Both the position numbers and the translations under genes were made by a program. From Chersky-840 sp035604715 (lineage in GTDB: Bacteria > Actinomycetota > Acidimicrobiia > Acidimicrobiales > UBA8190): DNA of 64,000 bases. Under the pieces are notes generated by a model that had not been told where the DNA came from, made no database searches, and saw only the letters and a list, made by a program, of their open reading frames with translations. The stretch lies in the NCBI GenBank assembly GCA_963731665.1, contig CAVSWP010000008.1, positions 124,001-188,000 on the forward strand. Direction: 5' to 3'. Position 1 is the first letter of the stretch; each line of letters begins with the position of its first letter. Of this stretch, positions 9,246 to 17,926 are shown piece after piece.

Positions 9246-10318
9246 TGCGGGACATCCGCCTTGTCGCTGACCCCGGCGGAGTCGAAGGTCGCCATCTCGC
9301 GCAGGATCTTCGCCGCCGCCTGCACCACCGGCACCGCCAACGCCGCGCCGGTGCCCTCGCCCAGTCGCATGTCCAGATCCAGGACCGGCGAAAGGGCGAG
9401 CTCTTCGAGGACCACCGACGATCCCGGTTCGCTCGAACGGTGCCCCACCACGACGTAGCCGGCGACGTCGGGGGCAAAGGCCACCGCCACCAGGCTGGCG
9501 GCGGCGGCGATGACCCCGTCCACCACGACCGGCACCCGGCTCGACGCCGCACCCACCACGAAACCGCACAGGGCGGCGATCTCGAGGCCGCCGAGCTCGG
9601 CCAACACCACCAGGGGGTCGGCACGGGAAGAGGCGCGCGCCAAGGCCCGTTCGATGACCGCCCGCTTGTGCTCCAAGGTGGCGTCGTCGATGCCCGTGCC
9701 CCGCCCGGTGACCTGCGGCGCGCCGCGCCCTGTGCACGCCGCGATCAGGGCCGCGGCGGAGGTCGTGTTCCCGATCCCCATGTCCCCGGTCACCAGCATG
9801 CGGGCCCCTCCGGAGACCGCCCGCCGGGCCACGTCAAGCCCCACCTCCAGGGCGGCCACGGTCTCCTCGGTGGTCATGGCGGCCTCGACCGCCAAGTTGC
9901 GCGTGCCGGATCGCACATTGCGGCGCACCAAGGCATCGGAGTCGGTGGGAATCGGCGTCGCCACGCCCACGTCGACGACCACGACGTCGCAACCCCCGTG
10001 CCGGGCCAGGACGTTGATGGCTGCTCCACCGGCACAGAAGTTCGCCACCATCTGCGCTGTCACTTCTTGGGGCCACGGTGACACCCCTTCGGCCACGACA
10101 CCGTGGTCACCGGCGAACACGGCCACGGTGACGGGCTCGGGCACCGGGGGCGGGCAGACCCCGGCGATGGCGCACAGGCGGATGCCGATCTCCTCGAGAC
10201 GCCCGAGCGAGCCCCGGGGCTTGGTCAGACGGTCCTGAAGCTCGGCCGCTGTTGACGCGGCGCCAACGTCCACCGGTGCAACGGTGCGGCACGCTTCCAT
10301 GAAGTCTTGACCGGTCAT
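9242..10318 (-). CDS. cobT: Nicotinate-nucleotide-dimethylbenzimidazole phosphoribosyltransferase
   Basis: Activates the lower-ligand base (dimethylbenzimidazole or another benzimidazole) to its alpha-ribazole phosphate using nicotinate mononucleotide; CobS then joins this to the corrinoid. The 358-residue length is usual. Family signatures are KPRGSLGRLEEIG near the N-terminus, FAGDHGVVAEGVS, the FCAGGAAINVLAR segment and VTGDMGIGNTTSAAA. A glutamate region near the C-terminus (MRLGEGTGAALA) matches the catalytic Glu motif of the family. ATG at 10318 overlaps the preceding stop as ATGA, and cobQ overlaps its end, consistent with translational coupling. Confidence 0.97.
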   Translation of the reverse strand: MTGQDFMEACRTVAPVDVGAASTAAELQDRLTKPRGSLGRLEEIGIRLCAIAGVCPPPVPEPVTVAVFAGDHGVVAEGVSPWPQEVTAQMVANFCAGGAAINVLARHGGCDVVVVDVGVATPIPTDSDALVRRNVRSGTRNLAVEAAMTTEETVAALEVGLDVARRAVSGGARMLVTGDMGIGNTTSAAALIAACTGRGAPQVTGRGTGIDDATLEHKRAVIERALARASSRADPLVVLAELGGLEIAALCGFVVGAASSRVPVVVDGVIAAAASLVAVAFAPDVAGYVVVGHRSSEPGSSVVLEELALSPVLDLDMRLGEGTGAALAVPVVQAAAKILREMATFDSAGVSDKADVPH

Positions 10319-11316
10319 GATTGGCCTTTCTTTCCAGCGGACTCGAGTCCATCGGTCACCGGGAATGGGGCGGGCGGCGTGATGATCCCCACGGCCTCGC
10401 CGTGTCGGTCCCAGGATCGCCCGATGGACGACAGCGCCTCGTCCAGTCGCTCGAGCCCGTCAGGGGTGGGCACCGCGATACGCGCCACACCGGGCAAGCC
10501 GAAACTCGTGCAGTCCCGCACCACGATCCCTCGCGGCGCGAGGCGGTCGCGCAGACCGGGCGCATCCACGAGAACCCAATTGGCGTCCGAGGGGCGCGGC
10601 GCCAATCCGTGGTTGCGAAGCACCGCTCCCAGTTGTTGGCGCAGGGTCCCGACCCGGGTTGACCACAGCCCCAAGTCGACGCCGCTCAGCAGCTCCGGAA
10701 GGGCCGACGCCGCCAGTCCGTTCACCGCCCACATCGGCTGCCGGCGACGCAAGGCGGCGCTCAGCGTCGCCGCGCCGGTGGGAACGAGCACGTATCCGAT
10801 GCGCAACCCCGGGCAGCCGAGCAGCTTGGTGAGCGACCCCACGACGACGGCATCGCCATCGCCGCGTGTCCACGAGCCTGTGGCAAGGGCGTAGAACGCC
10901 TCGTCCCACACCCCGGCGCGCTCGTCGGGGCGCGCCAGCAGCCCGCTTGGGTTTTGGGGATTCGACCGCCACACCGGACCACCACGGCGGGGGTGGAGCG
11001 AGAACTCGGGCTCGACCACCCGGCCCCCGATCTCGTCGCTCACCAATCGGATGGCTTCGGAGCCTCCATTGGTCAGAAGCAGGCGCGCCGCGTCGACTCC
11101 CATCGCCTCGGCGAGCACAGCCGTCGCTCGAGTGGGGTCGGGGTAGCGACGAAGCGCCTGGAGGTGACGGCGCAACACCGGGACGGGATCCGGAGCCACC
11201 GGATTGAGGGACTGCGACAGGTCGAGCACGTCCTCCACGTCGAGACCGAGGGCGGCGGCGACCGCGGCGCCATCTCCTCCGTGGGGGCCGGGCGGCGGCA
11301 GCGGAACCGTCGTCAC
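10315..11316 (-). CDS. cobC: Threonine-phosphate decarboxylase-like PLP enzyme (CobC/CobD family)
   Basis: An aminotransferase fold-I PLP enzyme of 333 residues, related to histidinol-phosphate aminotransferase. In B12 operons this family decarboxylates threonine phosphate to aminopropanol phosphate, the arm joined to cobyric acid by CbiB. The sequence shows LSQSLNPVAPDP, LLTNGGSEAIRLV, and the PLP lysine in VGSLTKLLGCPGLRIGYV. The start is GTG 11316, which overlaps the cbiB stop (GTGA); a longer upstream reading is only the shadow of cbiB. The position between cbiB and cobT strongly supports the B12 role over histidine biosynthesis. The names cobC and cobD are used inconsistently between organisms. 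Confidence 0.9.
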   Translation of the reverse strand: MTTVPLPPPGPHGGDGAAVAAALGLDVEDVLDLSQSLNPVAPDPVPVLRRHLQALRRYPDPTRATAVLAEAMGVDAARLLLTNGGSEAIRLVSDEIGGRVVEPEFSLHPRRGGPVWRSNPQNPSGLLARPDERAGVWDEAFYALATGSWTRGDGDAVVVGSLTKLLGCPGLRIGYVLVPTGAATLSAALRRRQPMWAVNGLAASALPELLSGVDLGLWSTRVGTLRQQLGAVLRNHGLAPRPSDANWVLVDAPGLRDRLAPRGIVVRDCTSFGLPGVARIAVPTPDGLERLDEALSSIGRSWDRHGEAVGIITPPAPFPVTDGLESAGKKGQS

Positions 11317-12338
11317 GGTCGATCCCGGAGCAGCCCGGTCCCGCCTCGGGCCACGCCACTCTGGCTGGGAGCTTTGCCGGGGCCGGGGCGTGGGCCTCGA
11401 ATGGCCATGACGAGACCGACGGCTGCGAGGGTGACGCACAACGCCGAGCTCACGTCGCTCGACAGGTCCACCGCCCGTGCGATGTCGCCTGCTTGCACGG
11501 CGCGCCCGGTGCCCAGGGCACTGCGGTTCTCGGCCCTGGTCCCGTAGAGGTTCACACCACCGAGGCGCACGTCGAGGGCAGCCGCAAAGGCCGCTTCGGC
11601 CACTCCCCCATTGGGTGACGGGTGCGACGGGGCCTGCGTCCGGACGGCCCGCCAGATGGCGCCCATCGCCCGTGGCCTGACCATGGCGACCAAGGCGGCG
11701 GTCACACGCGCCGGAATGAAGGCGGCGACGTCGTCGAGGCGAGCACTGGCCCATCCGTAGCGGAGGTACCGATCGTCTCGGTGGCCCACCATGGCGTCCA
11801 TGGTGTTCACGGCCCGGTACCCGAGAACTCCGGGTGCGCCGGCGACGGCCGCCCACCACGCCGGGGCCACTACGGCGTCCACGGTGTTCTCAGCCACCGA
11901 CTCCACCACGGCGCGCGCCATGCCCGAGACGTCGAGCGCCGTCACGTCCCTTCCCACCAGGCTGGGCAACAGCTCCCGGGCGCGGTCGAGGTCGCAGGAC
12001 TCGAGCGCGTCGCCGACCGACATGGCCACGTCTCGCAGTGCCCGACCGGCCACGGCGAGGTAGGTGGCCATGGTCGTCGAGCCCACCACGGCTCCGGCTG
12101 CCATCCCGAGCCCGGTTCCCATGGCGCCGTGGACGACACCCGCCGTCCGACGGTCTCGATAGGTGGCGTTTTCCAGGCCGTGCATACAACGCCCGAAGAG
12201 TGCGACCGGATGCCACTGCGACGGCGGCTCGCCCAGGACCCCGTCGACGACCACCCCGACGGCCGCCGCCAACGGTCGGGGCACGGACGCCGAGTGTCGC
12301 CGGCGCGTCGGCCGCCAGGAGCGCGCCGCCGTGGTCAC
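11313..12338 (-). CDS. cbiB: Adenosylcobinamide-phosphate synthase, membrane protein
   Basis: Joins adenosylcobyric acid and aminopropanol (phosphate) at the cytoplasmic membrane. It has 341 residues, mostly hydrophobic, with several predicted membrane segments. CbiB signatures are VGVVVDGVLGEPPSQWHPVALFGR near the N-terminus, MARAVVESVAENTVDAVVAPAWW, YRAVNTMDAMVGHRDDRYLRYGWASARLDD, and SPNGGVAEAAFAAAL near the C-terminus. The start is taken as the GTG at 12338 that overlaps the cobS stop (GTGA); an adjacent GTG at 12341 is equally possible. This gene is called cobD in mycobacterial nomenclature. Confidence 0.95.
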   Translation of the reverse strand: MTTAARSWRPTRRRHSASVPRPLAAAVGVVVDGVLGEPPSQWHPVALFGRCMHGLENATYRDRRTAGVVHGAMGTGLGMAAGAVVGSTTMATYLAVAGRALRDVAMSVGDALESCDLDRARELLPSLVGRDVTALDVSGMARAVVESVAENTVDAVVAPAWWAAVAGAPGVLGYRAVNTMDAMVGHRDDRYLRYGWASARLDDVAAFIPARVTAALVAMVRPRAMGAIWRAVRTQAPSHPSPNGGVAEAAFAAALDVRLGGVNLYGTRAENRSALGTGRAVQAGDIARAVDLSSDVSSALCVTLAAVGLVMAIRGPRPGPGKAPSQSGVARGGTGLLRDRP

Positions 12339-13060
12339 CACTTTGCCGCCAAGACGAGAAGCCCGAGCGTCTCCCCCACCACACCCGCCGCGCCCAGCAC
12401 GTCGCCGGTGAAACCCCCGATCCTGCGCTGCGCCAACACCACCACCATGGCCATCCCCACCACCTCGGCGCCCAGCGCGGCCAGGCCGTGCCCGCCCCGG
12501 CCCTCGATGGCCATGCTCAGCGCCAGGCCGGTTCCCACCAGCCCGGGAACCAGAGCGCCCGCCATGGTCCGGCCGGGCTCGGGAGGGCCGACGAAGGCCG
12601 AGGCGAGACCGCCCGGACGCGCGTAGTGCAGACACCGGGCGACCACGGCCATGGCCGTACGCGAACCGCACCACAGGGCCCCCACCACGAGTGGGGCCGC
12701 CATGGTCGAGGCGAAGGCGCCGAAGCGCAGCACGAGCACGACGAACAAGGTCACCGCGCCGAAGGCCCCCACGGCCGGGTCCGCCATCACCTCCAGGCGT
12801 CGCTCGGTCGACATGGGCGGCAGCAGCCCGTCGGCCGTGTCGGCCAGCCCGTCGAGATGGAGGTATCCCGTCAGCACAACGTCGCTCAACAACGTGACCC
12901 CGGCGGCCGCGGCCGGCGGCCAGGCCCGGCCGGCCAACCACCACACCGCCCCCACGGCGAGCCCGATGGCGGCGCCGACGAGCGGGAACCAGTCCAGCGA
13001 GCCCGGCGTGGGGACCGCCGCGCCGCCGAAGGGCGTCAGGAACGCCAGCGCCCTGCGCAT
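12335..13060 (-). CDS. cobS: Adenosylcobinamide-GDP ribazoletransferase (cobalamin synthase)
   Basis: The last assembly step: it joins alpha-ribazole (phosphate) to adenosylcobinamide-GDP in the membrane. The 241 residues contain several transmembrane helices. Family motifs are the N-terminal FLTPFGGAAVPTPGSLDWFPLVGAAIG region and the acidic metal-binding segment YLHLDGLADTADGLLPP, followed by RIGGFTGDVLGAAG near the C-terminus. ATG 13060 overlaps the cobU stop as ATGA. The adjacent cobU, cobT and cbiB complete the nucleotide-loop pathway. Confidence 0.95.
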   Translation of the reverse strand: MRRALAFLTPFGGAAVPTPGSLDWFPLVGAAIGLAVGAVWWLAGRAWPPAAAAGVTLLSDVVLTGYLHLDGLADTADGLLPPMSTERRLEVMADPAVGAFGAVTLFVVLVLRFGAFASTMAAPLVVGALWCGSRTAMAVVARCLHYARPGGLASAFVGPPEPGRTMAGALVPGLVGTGLALSMAIEGRGGHGLAALGAEVVGMAMVVVLAQRRIGGFTGDVLGAAGVVGETLGLLVLAAKW

Positions 13061-13560
13061 CAACCGACCCGGGGGGGGTCGAGGCGGATCGTGCAGCCGG
13101 CCACGACGAGCACCGCCACGGACGCCACGGCCGCCACCGCCTGGTTGACCACGCCCAGAGCGTCGCGAAAGTGACGGCCTTCCTCGGAGGACGGGTGGAC
13201 CGAGAGCCCGACCTCCTCGGAGACCACGACCGAGTCTCCGGCGCGTTCGACCAAGGCCGAGCACAGCCCCTGGGTGTCGACCACCATGGCACCAGCCGAG
13301 CTCACCCACGGGCCGAGCGAGTCCACCAGGACCGTGCCCACCGCGGCGCGGAGCAGCTGCGGGAGCTCGGGGCCCACCTCCACCGTGCGCCACTGGGCCG
13401 GCCGCCTGGCCCGGTGCGCCGCGACCCGAGTCGCCAGGTCGGCGTCGTCGCCGACATCGAGGGTGGCGACGTAGGTGACCGGTGACGCCAGGTCGGCCGC
13501 CAGACGCTCGGCCACCACGGACTTCCCCGACCGCGCCCCGCCCAGTACCAGGGTGATCAT
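13060..13560 (-). CDS. cobU: Adenosylcobinamide kinase / adenosylcobinamide-phosphate guanylyltransferase
   Basis: A bifunctional enzyme that phosphorylates adenosylcobinamide and then transfers GMP from GTP to it. The 166-residue length is typical (about 170-180). The P-loop GGARSGKSVVAERLA lies at residues 6-20, VTYVATLDVGDDADLATRVAAHRARR follows with the His region used for GMP transfer, and VLVDSLGPWVS and VVSEEVGLSVHP are family segments. The start ATG 13560 overlaps the cbiZ stop (TGATG), and its own stop overlaps the cobS start. It is an essential partner of cobS. Confidence 0.95.
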   Translation of the reverse strand: MITLVLGGARSGKSVVAERLAADLASPVTYVATLDVGDDADLATRVAAHRARRPAQWRTVEVGPELPQLLRAAVGTVLVDSLGPWVSSAGAMVVDTQGLCSALVERAGDSVVVSEEVGLSVHPSSEEGRHFRDALGVVNQAVAAVASVAVLVVAGCTIRLDPPRVG

Positions 13561-14234
13561 CACGGCCCTCCCGCTCCGCCGCCCGACGCCACGGCGCGGT
13601 GCACGGCCCGGGCCAGGCGCGACCCCCATTGCGAGCGCGGGCCGCCGAAACCATGGGCCGGGCCGTCGTCGGGACAGGCGATGCACACGGCGTCCGATGC
13701 CGTGCCCGTACCCGGGATCCCCGCCTCCCGCAGAGCCTGGGCCTTGGCCTCGGTCACACTCATCACCGCGTTCACCATGGCCGCGGGCGACAGTCGCTCG
13801 GGAACAATGCCAACGATGTTGATCGTTCCCGGGGCGGGACTGCGCCGTTGGCGGGACTCGTCGGGCGCGGCCGCCCACGTCGGTACGGTCAAGCCCACCG
13901 AGACGTCCACACACGCACCTCCATCGACTTCTCGCCGCACCGTGCGGAGGTCCACGGCGGTGAGCATCCCCACGCCCTGCCCGGACAGTCCATTCGACGT
14001 CGCCAGCTCGATCAGGTGGTCTTCGGGGTCGACGCGGGCATAGGTCGGAGGGACCTGGGCATTGATGACCCACTCCCGTCGCCCCAGGCCCCCGCCCAGC
14101 GGGGCAGAAGCCACCACCAACAGGGGCCGGCGAAACCTCCACAGCAGGAGCATCAGTGGTTCCCCCGGCTCGCCATGGCTGGCGACCTCGGGGGCGATGT
14201 CCGTCCACGCCCGCGCCGGGGAAGTGTCGGTCAC
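13560..14234 (-). CDS. cbiZ: Adenosylcobinamide amidohydrolase (corrinoid remodelling)
   Basis: CbiZ cleaves the aminopropanol arm from adenosylcobinamide-type corrinoids to give adenosylcobyric acid, letting the cell rebuild imported pseudocobalamins with its own lower ligand. The 224 residues include the family landmarks SNGLSGQGVGMLTAVDL, VGIVPERLSPAAMVNAVMSVTEAKAQAL and GTGTASDAVCIA. The GTG start at 14234 is two bases after the cobO stop. In this operon it sits between the adenosyltransferase and cobU, so salvaged corrinoids imported by BtuFCD can be adenosylated, cut and re-armed. The family was first described in archaea and some bacteria. Confidence 0.93.
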   Translation of the reverse strand: MTDTSPARAWTDIAPEVASHGEPGEPLMLLLWRFRRPLLVVASAPLGGGLGRREWVINAQVPPTYARVDPEDHLIELATSNGLSGQGVGMLTAVDLRTVRREVDGGACVDVSVGLTVPTWAAAPDESRQRRSPAPGTINIVGIVPERLSPAAMVNAVMSVTEAKAQALREAGIPGTGTASDAVCIACPDDGPAHGFGGPRSQWGSRLARAVHRAVASGGGAGGP

Positions 14235-14236
14235 GA

Positions 14237-14815
14237 TCAGTACTCGATCCCCTTGCGCGCCTTGATGCCGCGGTCATAGGCGTGCTTGATCTTGCGCATC
14301 TCGGTGACCGTGTCGGCGATCTCGACGAGCTCGGGCGCGGCGTCGCGCCCCGTGATCACGACATTGGTCCGGGGGGACCGGCCGGTGATCCCCGCCACGA
14401 CGTCGGCGGCGTCCACCCAGCCGTAGGTGATGGCATAGGTCAGCTCGTCCAGGATAAGCAGGTCGTAGTCACCCGATGCCAGCTTGGCCCGAGACAGCTC
14501 CCAGGCGTGGCGGCCCTTGGCCGCGGTCTCGTCGAGGTCGGTGGACTCCCACGTGAATCCGTCGCCCATGGTCGACCATTCGATGCCCAGGTGCTCGGCC
14601 AGCTTGCGCTCTCCCACCTTCCACTTGCCGCTCTTGACGAACTGCACGACTCCCACCGTCCACCCCCGGGCCCAACCCCTACCCATGACGCCGAAGGCCG
14701 ACGACGACTTCCCTTTGCCGTGACCCGTGTTGATGAGGACCAACGACCGGGCTCGGGACGCGGCGCCCTTGGCATCGTCGGCGGCGACGTCGTCGGCTCC
14801 TTGGACATCGTTCAT
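14237..14815 (-). CDS. cobO: Cob(I)yrinic acid a,c-diamide adenosyltransferase
   Basis: Adds the 5'-deoxyadenosyl group from ATP to the reduced corrinoid cobalt. It has 192 residues in the CobA/BtuR/CobO family: P-loop-like NTGHGKGKSSSAFGVMGRGWARG, VVQFVKSGKWKVGER, LLILDELTYAITYGWVD, and VVITGRDAAPELVEIAD. I choose ATG 14815 because AAGGAGG stands five bases before it. An ATG at 14833 would overlap the ATPase gene but would place that Shine-Dalgarno inside the coding region. It makes both imported and de novo corrinoids ready for the enzymes encoded downstream. Confidence 0.93.
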   Translation of the reverse strand: MNDVQGADDVAADDAKGAASRARSLVLINTGHGKGKSSSAFGVMGRGWARGWTVGVVQFVKSGKWKVGERKLAEHLGIEWSTMGDGFTWESTDLDETAAKGRHAWELSRAKLASGDYDLLILDELTYAITYGWVDAADVVAGITGRSPRTNVVITGRDAAPELVEIADTVTEMRKIKHAYDRGIKARKGIEY

Positions 14816-14829
14816 GACTTCCTCCTTGC

Positions 14830-15600
14830 TCATCGCGCCCTCTGGGGCACCACGACGAGGTCACCGTCCTCGCTGCGCATCACCCGGACGCTGGTGCCGA
14901 AGTACTGCGTCAACGAGTCCTCGGTGAGCACCTCGTCGGGCTTGCCGGTGGCCACCACGCGCCCGTCGGCGAGAAGCATCAGCCGGTCCGCGAACTGGCC
15001 CGCCAAGGTGAGGTCGTGCAAGGCGCTGAGCACGGTGAGACCGCGCTCACGACGCAGCGCGTCCACCAGTTCGAGAGCCTCGACCCGACGGCCCAGGTCG
15101 AGCGCACTGGTCGGCTCGTCGAGGAGGACCACCGGTGCCTGCTGGGCCAAGGCCCGGGCGAGCACGAGACGCTGCAACTCCCCACCCGACAGCGTGGCCA
15201 GTCGACGCGGCGCCATGGCGGCGAGATCGAGCGAGTCGAGGAGCTCAGCGCAGATACGGCGGTCCTCGGAGGTCTCCGAGGCGAAGTAGCCGATGTGCGG
15301 GGTGCGACCGAGCAACACGTAGTGGCCGACGGTCATGTCGGGCGGAAGCTCGGGCTGCTGGGGCACATAGGCGACCAGACGCGCCAGACGCTTGGGAGGC
15401 GACGAGGACACCGCCGTGCCGTCGACCAGAATCTCCCCTCCATGTCCGACCAGACCAGCAACGGCCCGCAACAGGGTGGTCTTGCCGGCCCCGTTCGCCC
15501 CGATGATGCCCACCCATTCTCCCGACCCGACCTGCTCGGCGACATCCGTTAGGGCCCGGAAGCCTCCGAACGAGACCGAGACGGTGTCCAAAGTGATCAT
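14830..15600 (-). CDS. btuD: Corrinoid ABC transporter ATP-binding protein
   Basis: The cytoplasmic ATPase of a BtuCD-type importer, 256 residues. Walker A is GANGAGKTTL, the ABC signature is LSGGELQRLVLARALAQ, Walker B is VVLLDEPTSALDL, and the switch His lies in LSALHDLTLA. Iron-siderophore (FecE/FepC) importers belong to the same superfamily, so the substrate is inferred from the cobalamin riboswitch and the B12 genes on both sides. The gene starts 10 bp after btuC ends and overlaps the region before cobO. Confidence 0.93.
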   Translation of the reverse strand: MITLDTVSVSFGGFRALTDVAEQVGSGEWVGIIGANGAGKTTLLRAVAGLVGHGGEILVDGTAVSSSPPKRLARLVAYVPQQPELPPDMTVGHYVLLGRTPHIGYFASETSEDRRICAELLDSLDLAAMAPRRLATLSGGELQRLVLARALAQQAPVVLLDEPTSALDLGRRVEALELVDALRRERGLTVLSALHDLTLAGQFADRLMLLADGRVVATGKPDEVLTEDSLTQYFGTSVRVMRSEDGDLVVVPQRAR

Positions 15601-15610
15601 GCTCGGTCCG

Positions 15611-16711
15611 TCACGTGCTTCGACCCACCCGTCGGGAACGCAAGACGAACAAGAAGAACGGGGCGCCGACGAAGGCGGTCACGACCCCGATGGGGATCTC
15701 GCTGGGTGCCAGCACCGTCCGGGCGGCGACATCGGCCAAGATGAGAAAGGCCGCGCCACCGATCATGGACACGGGCACCACGACCCGGTAGCTGGCGTTC
15801 GTGGTGAGGCGCACGGTGTGAGGCACGATGATGCCGACGAAACCGATGAGGCCGCTCACCGCCACCGCCGCGGCCGTGCCCAGGGTGGCCGCCGCCACCA
15901 CCGTGATCCTGACCCGGGACGATCTCACCCCCAGGCTGTCGGCCTCGTCCTCTCCCACCCGGAGCACGTCGAGCAGTCTCCGGTGCGCCAACAGCACCAC
16001 CGCGCTGACCGCCACGTAGGGGAGGATCAGCACCACGTCGGACCACGTCGCCACCGTGAGGCTGCCGAGGATCCATCCGTACACCGCCTGGAGGTCCTGA
16101 GCGTGCTGCTGTTGCAGGAACGTCTGGATCGCGGTGAGCAGGGCGGCGACCGCCACTCCGGCGAGGACGATCGAAGCTGTCGCCCCCTGTCGTCCCACCG
16201 TGGCCCCGATGAGGTAGGTGAGCGTGACCGCGCCCACCGCGCCGGCGAAGGCAGCCAGGGGCAGCAGCTCGGAGAGGTGGGGCCCGGCCACGATGACGGC
16301 CGTGGCCCCCAGTCCCGCCCCGGCGGCCACGCCCAAGAGATAGGGGTCGGCCAGCGGGTTGCGGAACACCCCCTGGAAGGCAGCACCGCCCCCCGCCAGC
16401 ATGGCGCCCACCAGGCCGCCCAGGACCACCCGCGGGAGCCGGATCTGCCAGAGGATGTTGGAGTCGATGCGGCTCACGCCGGAGTGGAAATGCAGAAGCG
16501 GGATGTGCGCCACGAGCACGCGCAAGGTGGCCGAGAACGACACGTCGGCCGGGCCCATCGAGACTCCCAGCAACACCGCGCCGACCAGGGCACCCAGGGC
16601 CACCACGATGGGACGACGGGCCGAGACCCGGTGCAGCGTCGGTCCGGGGCCGATGACGGCGGGGGGCGAAGGGACCGGGGCGGCCCGCTGATCCGGCAGG
16701 GTGGTGCTCAC
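15611..16711 (-). CDS. btuC: Corrinoid ABC transporter permease
   Basis: A FecCD/BtuC-family permease of 366 residues with about nine to ten membrane segments. Family landmarks are RLPRVVLGGLVGAMLAGGGAAFQG, FRNPLADPYLLGVAAGAGLGA, and FVGIIVPHTVRL near the C-terminus, followed by PSEIPIGVVTAFVGAPFFLFVLR. GTG 16711 overlaps the btuF stop (GTGA), so the longer N-terminal extension in this frame, which is Arg/Gly-rich, is not used. It forms the transport channel with btuD and receives corrinoid from btuF. Confidence 0.93.
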   Translation of the reverse strand: MSTTLPDQRAAPVPSPPAVIGPGPTLHRVSARRPIVVALGALVGAVLLGVSMGPADVSFSATLRVLVAHIPLLHFHSGVSRIDSNILWQIRLPRVVLGGLVGAMLAGGGAAFQGVFRNPLADPYLLGVAAGAGLGATAVIVAGPHLSELLPLAAFAGAVGAVTLTYLIGATVGRQGATASIVLAGVAVAALLTAIQTFLQQQHAQDLQAVYGWILGSLTVATWSDVVLILPYVAVSAVVLLAHRRLLDVLRVGEDEADSLGVRSSRVRITVVAAATLGTAAAVAVSGLIGFVGIIVPHTVRLTTNASYRVVVPVSMIGGAAFLILADVAARTVLAPSEIPIGVVTAFVGAPFFLFVLRSRRVGRST

Positions 16712-17667
16712 GGCCCGGCCTCGTGCTTGACCAGCGCCTCTTCCACCGTCCGCATGAGGACGACGATGCGCGGTCCCCATCGCGAGGCGATGTCGTCGTT
16801 GAGCCCCACCACCTGTCCCCTGACCACGGCCTTCATCGTCGACCATCCGGGACGAGCGGCCACGGTGCGCGCACTCTGCCCGCAGCAGATGGTGTCGGCG
16901 AGGAAGACGTAGTCGGGGTTGGACTGGACGATGAACTCCGACGACAGCTGCGGGTACCCACCACTTGTCGCCGCCGATGGGGCGCTGTCGGCGATGTTGC
17001 GCAACCCAAGCAGGCCGAGCACCTTGCCTATGAACGTGGACGACGTCACGGAAAAGTACGTCTGGTCGAGCTCGTAGTAGTACGTCTGGCCCCGAGCAGA
17101 CTTCGGTGCTTCGCTCACGATCTGGGCGATCTGGGATTTGAGGTGGCCGTCCTCGGCCATCGCCGCGGCCAGGTGACCCGTGGCCTGGCCCAATTGGTCG
17201 AACTCCGTGTAGGTGTCCTCCAGAGACGTGGCCGGAGGAAGGGAGAGCACCGGGATCCCGAACACTTTGAGCCGACCGGTGAGACCCGTGCTGTCACCGG
17301 GCACCACGACGAGATCGGGGTGGTACGACACGATGGCCTCGACGTTCGGCTGGAGATCGTCGAGGTTGGTGCGGGGTGCCGTTTTGGGATAGTCCGAGTA
17401 CTTGTCCACCGCCTTGACCTGACTCCCGGCACCGATGGAGTAGAGCATCTCGGTCGCCGTGGGAGACAGCGACACGATGGCGCGCGGACGACTCTCGATG
17501 CGGACCGTGCCATTGGCCGCCGCGATGGACGTGGGAAACGAGCCGGTGGCCGAGGTGTTCGCTTCCGTCGACGTGCTCGGAGTGGTGCTGCACGCGGCAC
17601 CGAGGACCCCGAAACCGGCGCACAGCGCAAGCAGAAGTCGCGGCGTGCGGTTGACCAATGTGACCAT
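16708..17667 (-). CDS. btuF: Corrinoid-binding lipoprotein of the ABC importer
   Basis: The extracellular substrate-binding lipoprotein, about 319 residues. A signal segment with lipobox LGAAC lies near residues 14-28, followed by a Thr/Ser-rich linker and a periplasmic-binding (helical backbone) domain: RPRAIVSLSPTATEMLYSIGAG, VDKYSDYP, PDLVVVPGDSTGL, PDYVFLADTICCGQSA. Such motifs are shared by B12 and siderophore binders; the riboswitch and B12 genes decide for corrinoids. It is the first gene of the operon. The ATG at 17667 directly abuts GGAGG, so a TTG three codons later (nine bases from the Shine-Dalgarno) may be the true start. Confidence 0.9.
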   Translation of the reverse strand: MVTLVNRTPRLLLALCAGFGVLGAACSTTPSTSTEANTSATGSFPTSIAAANGTVRIESRPRAIVSLSPTATEMLYSIGAGSQVKAVDKYSDYPKTAPRTNLDDLQPNVEAIVSYHPDLVVVPGDSTGLTGRLKVFGIPVLSLPPATSLEDTYTEFDQLGQATGHLAAAMAEDGHLKSQIAQIVSEAPKSARGQTYYYELDQTYFSVTSSTFIGKVLGLLGLRNIADSAPSAATSGGYPQLSSEFIVQSNPDYVFLADTICCGQSARTVAARPGWSTMKAVVRGQVVGLNDDIASRWGPRIVVLMRTVEEALVKHEAGP

Positions 17668-17766
17668 CCTCCATCGGGTTGCGGAGGACGAATTGCGCCC
17701 CGCTGCAACACCCGACAGAGGTGTCCAACGAACCGCCCTTCCTCCGAGGACAGATTTCGCCGGTAC

Positions 17767-17900
17767 AGGACAGGCGTCCGGGCTCGTCCCCCGAGAGGGC
17801 ATCACCGTTGCGGGACAGCTCCGGGATCTCACCGGCTTCGCTGGACCTGCACCACTCCGACTGGCGGTCGAAGCAGCCCGACGTTACCGCTCTCGCCTGG
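17767..17900 (-). promoter_or_regulatory. Cobalamin riboswitch
   Basis: Read on the minus strand, the leader of btuF carries the conserved cobalamin-riboswitch core: GAAGCCGGTGAGATCCCGG, then CTGTCCCGCAACGGTGATG, and the B12-box-like GAGCCCGGACGCCTGTCC. A closing P1 helix can form between CAGGCG (17899-17894) and CGCCTG (17776-17771). It ends about 100 bases before btuF and begins right after the amidase stop. Binding of adenosylcobalamin should reduce expression of the whole eleven-gene operon. A small ACACC/GGGTGT hairpin downstream could be part of the expression platform. Confidence 0.92.
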
Positions 17901-17926
17901 GTGCCGCCACCGCTGTCGGCCCGAGG

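Noticed and set aside
11313..13292. Long N-terminal extension of the cbiB reading frame
   Set aside because: The extension is Arg/Gly-rich and overlaps cobS and cobU; the GTGA overlap at 12338 gives the natural start.
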